This document shows positions 61,009-64,000 of a DNA stretch of 64,000 bases, piece after piece. Source of the stretch: JBJYIN01 sp046237015 (GTDB lineage: Bacteria > Pseudomonadota > Gammaproteobacteria > Enterobacterales > Enterobacteriaceae); NCBI RefSeq assembly GCF_046237015.1, contig NZ_JBJYIN010000018.1, positions 1-64,000 on the forward strand, read 5' to 3'. Within the stretch, counting starts at the first letter, position 1. Every line of letters begins with the position of its first letter. The translations under genes and the position numbers were made by a program. A model generated the notes under the pieces. It ran no database searches. It was given only the letters and a program-made list of their open reading frames with translations, and was not told where the DNA came from.

Positions 61009-61704
61009 ATGTTGGATAGACTGAAAAAACAGGTGTTAGATGCGAATCTGGCATTACCGCGGCATCATCTGGTGACATTTACCTGGGGTAATGTCAGTGC
61101 AGTTGATCGTCTACAGGGAGTGATGGTGATTAAGCCATCGGGTGTCGAGTATGACGAGATGTCAGTCGACGACATGGTTGTGGTGGAACTAGACAGCGGT
61201 AAGGTGGTTGAGGGAACGAAAAAACCGTCTTCGGATACGGATACGCATCGTGCGTTATATCTGGCGTTTCCAGACATCGGCGGTATCGTTCATACCCATT
61301 CCCGCCATGCCACGATTTGGGCTCAGGCCGGGCAAGATATTCCCGCCTGGGGGACGACACATGCTGATTATTTCTATGGCGGTATCCCTTGTACACGCTT
61401 GATGACCGATGAGGAAATTAACGGGCGTTATGAATGGGAAACAGGCAATGTGATTATTGAAACCTTTCAATCTCGCCAGTTATCGCCAACCGATATCCCT
61501 GCGGTCTTGGTCCATTCGCATGGTCCATTTGCCTGGGGGAAAGATGCCGATAACGCGGTACATAATGCCGTTGTATTGGAAGAGGTTGCCTATATGGGGA
61601 TTTTCTCTCGTCAGTTGGCACCTTCACTCGGTGATATGCAACAAACCCTGCTGGATAAGCACTATCTGCGTAAGCATGGTAAAAATGCTTACTACGGACA
61701 GTGA
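61009..61704 (+). CDS. araD: L-ribulose-5-phosphate 4-epimerase
   Basis: Zinc enzyme converting L-ribulose-5-phosphate to D-xylulose-5-phosphate. The 231-aa product equals E. coli AraD in length and shows TWGNVSAVDR, IKPSGVEYDEM, SSDTDTHRALY and the zinc-ligand HTHSRHATIWAQAG and HSHGPFAWG. SgbE and UlaF are paralogues, but the sequence is closest to AraD from memory. No araA, araB or araC lies nearby. GGAGG precedes ATG by 7 nt. Confidence 0.9.
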   Translation: MLDRLKKQVLDANLALPRHHLVTFTWGNVSAVDRLQGVMVIKPSGVEYDEMSVDDMVVVELDSGKVVEGTKKPSSDTDTHRALYLAFPDIGGIVHTHSRHATIWAQAGQDIPAWGTTHADYFYGGIPCTRLMTDEEINGRYEWETGNVIIETFQSRQLSPTDIPAVLVHSHGPFAWGKDADNAVHNAVVLEEVAYMGIFSRQLAPSLGDMQQTLLDKHYLRKHGKNAYYGQ

Positions 61705-61736
61705 TCGTTTATCAAACCACATCACACCAACCCAAA

Positions 61737-61770
61737 CTTAGTCGCCCCTGCGTAAACAGGGGCGACTAAG
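61737..61770. terminator. bidirectional terminator between araD and cstA
   Basis: CTTAGTCGCCCCTG and CAGGGGCGACTAAG are a perfect 14-bp inverted repeat with a CGTAAA loop in the convergent gap, 33 nt after araD. It lacks a U-tract. Confidence 0.7.
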
Positions 61771-61796
61771 ATGATTAGAAACAGTAAAACAATACG

Positions 61797-63863
61797 TTAG
61801 CTGTGGTGCGTACCTTCACGTAACACAACCGGCGTTTCTTTGGCGGTTGGTTGATCGCTATTAAGTGCTCGTCTAATGACAAAGAATGCTGAAACTAGCA
61901 TTGTGACCGCAACCAACATAAAGAAGCCGCAAAGCGCCGCATTAATCTGATTACTGAACACAATTGTTTCCATGTCTTTAATCGTCTTTGCTGGTGCAAT
62001 CAACGTGCCTTGCTCAATGCCCGCAGAGAAGCGTTTTGCCTGTGCCAGGAAACCGATGCTGGGTTTTTCGTGGAAAATCTTCTGCCAGCCGGCGGTCATT
62101 GACGTAATGAATAACCAGGCCGTTGGCACAATAGTGACCCACGCATAGCGCTGTTTCTTCATTTTGAACAACACGACAGTACCGAGAATCAATGCCATTG
62201 ATGCCAGCATTTGGTTACCGATACCAAATAACGGCCAAAGCGTATTAATACCACCGAGTGGGTCGATGACACCCTGATAAACAAAGAATCCCCAACCTGC
62301 GACGGCAACGGTGGTTCCTGCCAGATTTCCCAGCCAGGAATGGCTTTTCCCCATCCCAGGGATCACGACACCGACCAGATCCTGCACCATAAAGCGGCAA
62401 GCACGTGTGCCAGCATCAACCGCTGTTAAGATAAACAGGGCTTCAAATAAAATGGCAAAGTGGTACCAGAAAGCCATCATGGCCCGACTGTTAAAAATCT
62501 CGGTAATAATGTGTGCCATACCGACCGCAAAGGTTGGCGCGCCACCAGCACGTGATAGCACGGACGCCTCACCGACATCACGCGCGATGTCGCTAAGTGC
62601 TTCCGGTGTGATCACGAATCCCCAACTGTTGATCACCTGGGACGCATTTTCTACCGTGGTGCCAATTAAGGCGGCCGGTGAGTTCATGGCGAAGTAAACG
62701 CCCGGTTCGATAACCGATGCACAAATCAGCGCCATAATGGCAACGAAGGACTCCATCAACATTGCGCCGTAACCGATAAAACGGATATGACTTTCACGTT
62801 CGACCAGTTTGGGTGTGGTACCGCTGGAAACCAGCGCATGGAAACCCGAGATCGCACCGCAGGCAATGGTAATGAACAAGAAGGGGAACAGGCTACCGGA
62901 GAATACCGGGCCCGTGCCATCAATGAAGCGGGAAACCGCTGGCATTTTCATTTCCGGCATGGCAAAGACAATTCCGACCGCCAGCCCAACAATAACGCCG
63001 ATTTTCAGGAAAGTGGACAGGTAATCACGCGGAGCCAGCAGTAACCAAACGGGGAGCACTGACGCAACAAAGCCATAAATCACCAATACCCAGGTCAGTG
63101 TCGTGCCTTTTAATGTGAAAAGAGGACCCCAGTACGGATGGGCTGCGATGTTACCCCCGTAAACAATCGCCAGCATCATCAGAACGAAACCGATGATAGA
63201 GACTTCTGCAATTTTTCCGGGACGTAGAAAACGCATATAAACGCCCATGAAGAGCGCGATAGGGATAGTGGCCGCAATCGTGAACAACCCCCAGGGGCTA
63301 TCAGCCAGCGCTTTGACCACCACCAGAGCCAGTGCAGAAAGGATAATGATCATCACGCCAAGGGCGCCGAGCATGGTGATGACCCCGGCAAAGGCTCCGA
63401 GTTCCTGTTTTGCCATTTCGCCTAACGAACGACCGTCGCGGCGGGTTGAAATGAACAATACCAGGAAATCTTGCACTGCACCGGCCAGCATAACACCAAC
63501 CAGAATCCAGATAGTACCGGGCAAAAAGCCCATCTGTGCCGCCAGAATCGGGCCAACCAGCGGGCCCGCACCGGCAATTGCCGCAAAATGGTGACCGAAC
63601 AACACCCATTTATTGGTCGGGACATAATCCAGACCGTCGTTATGGCGCTCAGCTGGCGTTAAACGACGATCGTCGAGTTCAAAGACTTTTTTGGCGATAA
63701 ATAAACTATAAAAACGGTAGGCAATGCTATAACAAGATACAGAAGCAACGACCAACCACACGGCATTCACGTGTTCACCACGGCTTAATGCCAGCATGGC
63801 GAAAGCGGTTGCTCCCACCAGGCCGACTAATAGCCAGATCACCATGCTCTTGACGTTATTCAT
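61797..63863 (-). CDS. cstA: carbon starvation protein CstA
   Basis: Large inner-membrane transporter of the CstA family, linked to peptide and pyruvate uptake under carbon limitation. The 688-aa product has about 16 membrane segments and the family motifs LDYVPTNKWVLFGHHFAAIAGAGPLVGPI, GAISGFHALVSSGTTPK and DPLGGINTLWPLFGIGNQM. It is closer to CstA than to BtsT. ATG 63863 has AAGGAG 8 nt upstream. Confidence 0.94.
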   Translation of the reverse strand: MNNVKSMVIWLLVGLVGATAFAMLALSRGEHVNAVWLVVASVSCYSIAYRFYSLFIAKKVFELDDRRLTPAERHNDGLDYVPTNKWVLFGHHFAAIAGAGPLVGPILAAQMGFLPGTIWILVGVMLAGAVQDFLVLFISTRRDGRSLGEMAKQELGAFAGVITMLGALGVMIIILSALALVVVKALADSPWGLFTIAATIPIALFMGVYMRFLRPGKIAEVSIIGFVLMMLAIVYGGNIAAHPYWGPLFTLKGTTLTWVLVIYGFVASVLPVWLLLAPRDYLSTFLKIGVIVGLAVGIVFAMPEMKMPAVSRFIDGTGPVFSGSLFPFLFITIACGAISGFHALVSSGTTPKLVERESHIRFIGYGAMLMESFVAIMALICASVIEPGVYFAMNSPAALIGTTVENASQVINSWGFVITPEALSDIARDVGEASVLSRAGGAPTFAVGMAHIITEIFNSRAMMAFWYHFAILFEALFILTAVDAGTRACRFMVQDLVGVVIPGMGKSHSWLGNLAGTTVAVAGWGFFVYQGVIDPLGGINTLWPLFGIGNQMLASMALILGTVVLFKMKKQRYAWVTIVPTAWLFITSMTAGWQKIFHEKPSIGFLAQAKRFSAGIEQGTLIAPAKTIKDMETIVFSNQINAALCGFFMLVAVTMLVSAFFVIRRALNSDQPTAKETPVVLREGTHHS

Positions 63864-64000
63864 AGCAACGGCTCCTTCGTTATTCGGAAAGAAATATAGC
63901 GCGAGTGTTAATGCAATTTAACAATAGTGTGTTTAAGGCAGGTGAGAAGGGAGATTGATGAGAAAGTGTGAGCAGCAATGAATTTTTGTAAATAACCTTA

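Noticed and set aside
1..64000. CRISPR arrays, prophage genes, complete insertion sequences
   Set aside because: None seen: no regularly spaced direct repeats, no integrase, transposase or phage structural genes.
63864..64000. CRP site upstream of cstA
   Set aside because: One good half (TCACA on the minus strand) is present but the other half does not match.

Overview
The window looks like chromosome of a soft-rot enterobacterium, most likely Pectobacterium. The evidence is Enterobacterales backbone synteny (mdtK-ribE-cfa-purR-ynhF-mepH-grxD-rnt-gloA-ydhL-slyA-slyB-anmK-mliC-pdxH-tyrS-pdxY-gstA and acnA-ribA-pgpB//lapA-lapB-pyrF-yciH-osmB), a SlyA protein that resembles the Pectobacterium virulence regulator Hor, and a plant-cell-wall sugar (probably D-apiose) catabolic cluster. 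Assignments rest on recognising protein sequences and motifs by eye; no database search was run.

Region 1 (about 338-25509) is an anaerobic nitrogen-oxide respiration block bounded by two tRNA-Val(GAC) genes. It holds nrfABCDEFG (periplasmic nitrite to ammonium), ccmABCDEFGHI (cytochrome c maturation), convergent napFDAGHBC (periplasmic nitrate to nitrite), and the narQ-narP two-component system that senses nitrate/nitrite. Nap feeds Nrf, Ccm makes the c-type hemes for NapB, NapC, NrfA and NrfB, and NarQP (with FNR) probably switches all three operons: candidate NarP 7-2-7 sites and FNR-like sites lie before nrfA, ccmA and napF. The right edge carries a Zur-box-preceded COG0523 GTPase that lacks the usual CxCC motif, and sugE (guanidinium exporter) behind a clear guanidine-II (mini-ykkC) riboswitch.

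Region 2 (25725-46248) is conserved backbone: multidrug efflux (mdtK), riboflavin (ribE, ribA), membrane cyclopropanation (cfa), purine repression (purR), the tiny membrane protein ynhF, peptidoglycan hydrolysis (mepH), monothiol glutaredoxin, RNase T, glyoxalase I, slyA/hor, slyB, anmK, mliC, B6 salvage (pdxH, pdxY), tyrS, gstA and aconitase A. Non-coding gaps hold several strong hairpins and copies of a roughly 197-bp repeat with conserved arms and an exchangeable middle.

Region 3 (47221-57580) is an insertion between pgpB and lapA, which are neighbours in E. coli. It encodes a ribose-type ABC importer with a DUF2291 lipoprotein, a split transketolase, an FGGY kinase, a TIM-barrel sugar isomerase and a SorC-family regulator. 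The set matches the D-apiose transketolase pathway (apiose to apulose to apulose-4-phosphate to triose phosphates). Shared palindromic motifs in front of the importer, the transketolase and the regulator are candidate operators.

Region 4 (57605-63863) returns to backbone: lapA, lapB, pyrF, yciH, osmB, an araD gene separated from other ara genes, and the peptide/pyruvate-type transporter cstA. No CRISPR array, prophage or complete insertion sequence was seen.
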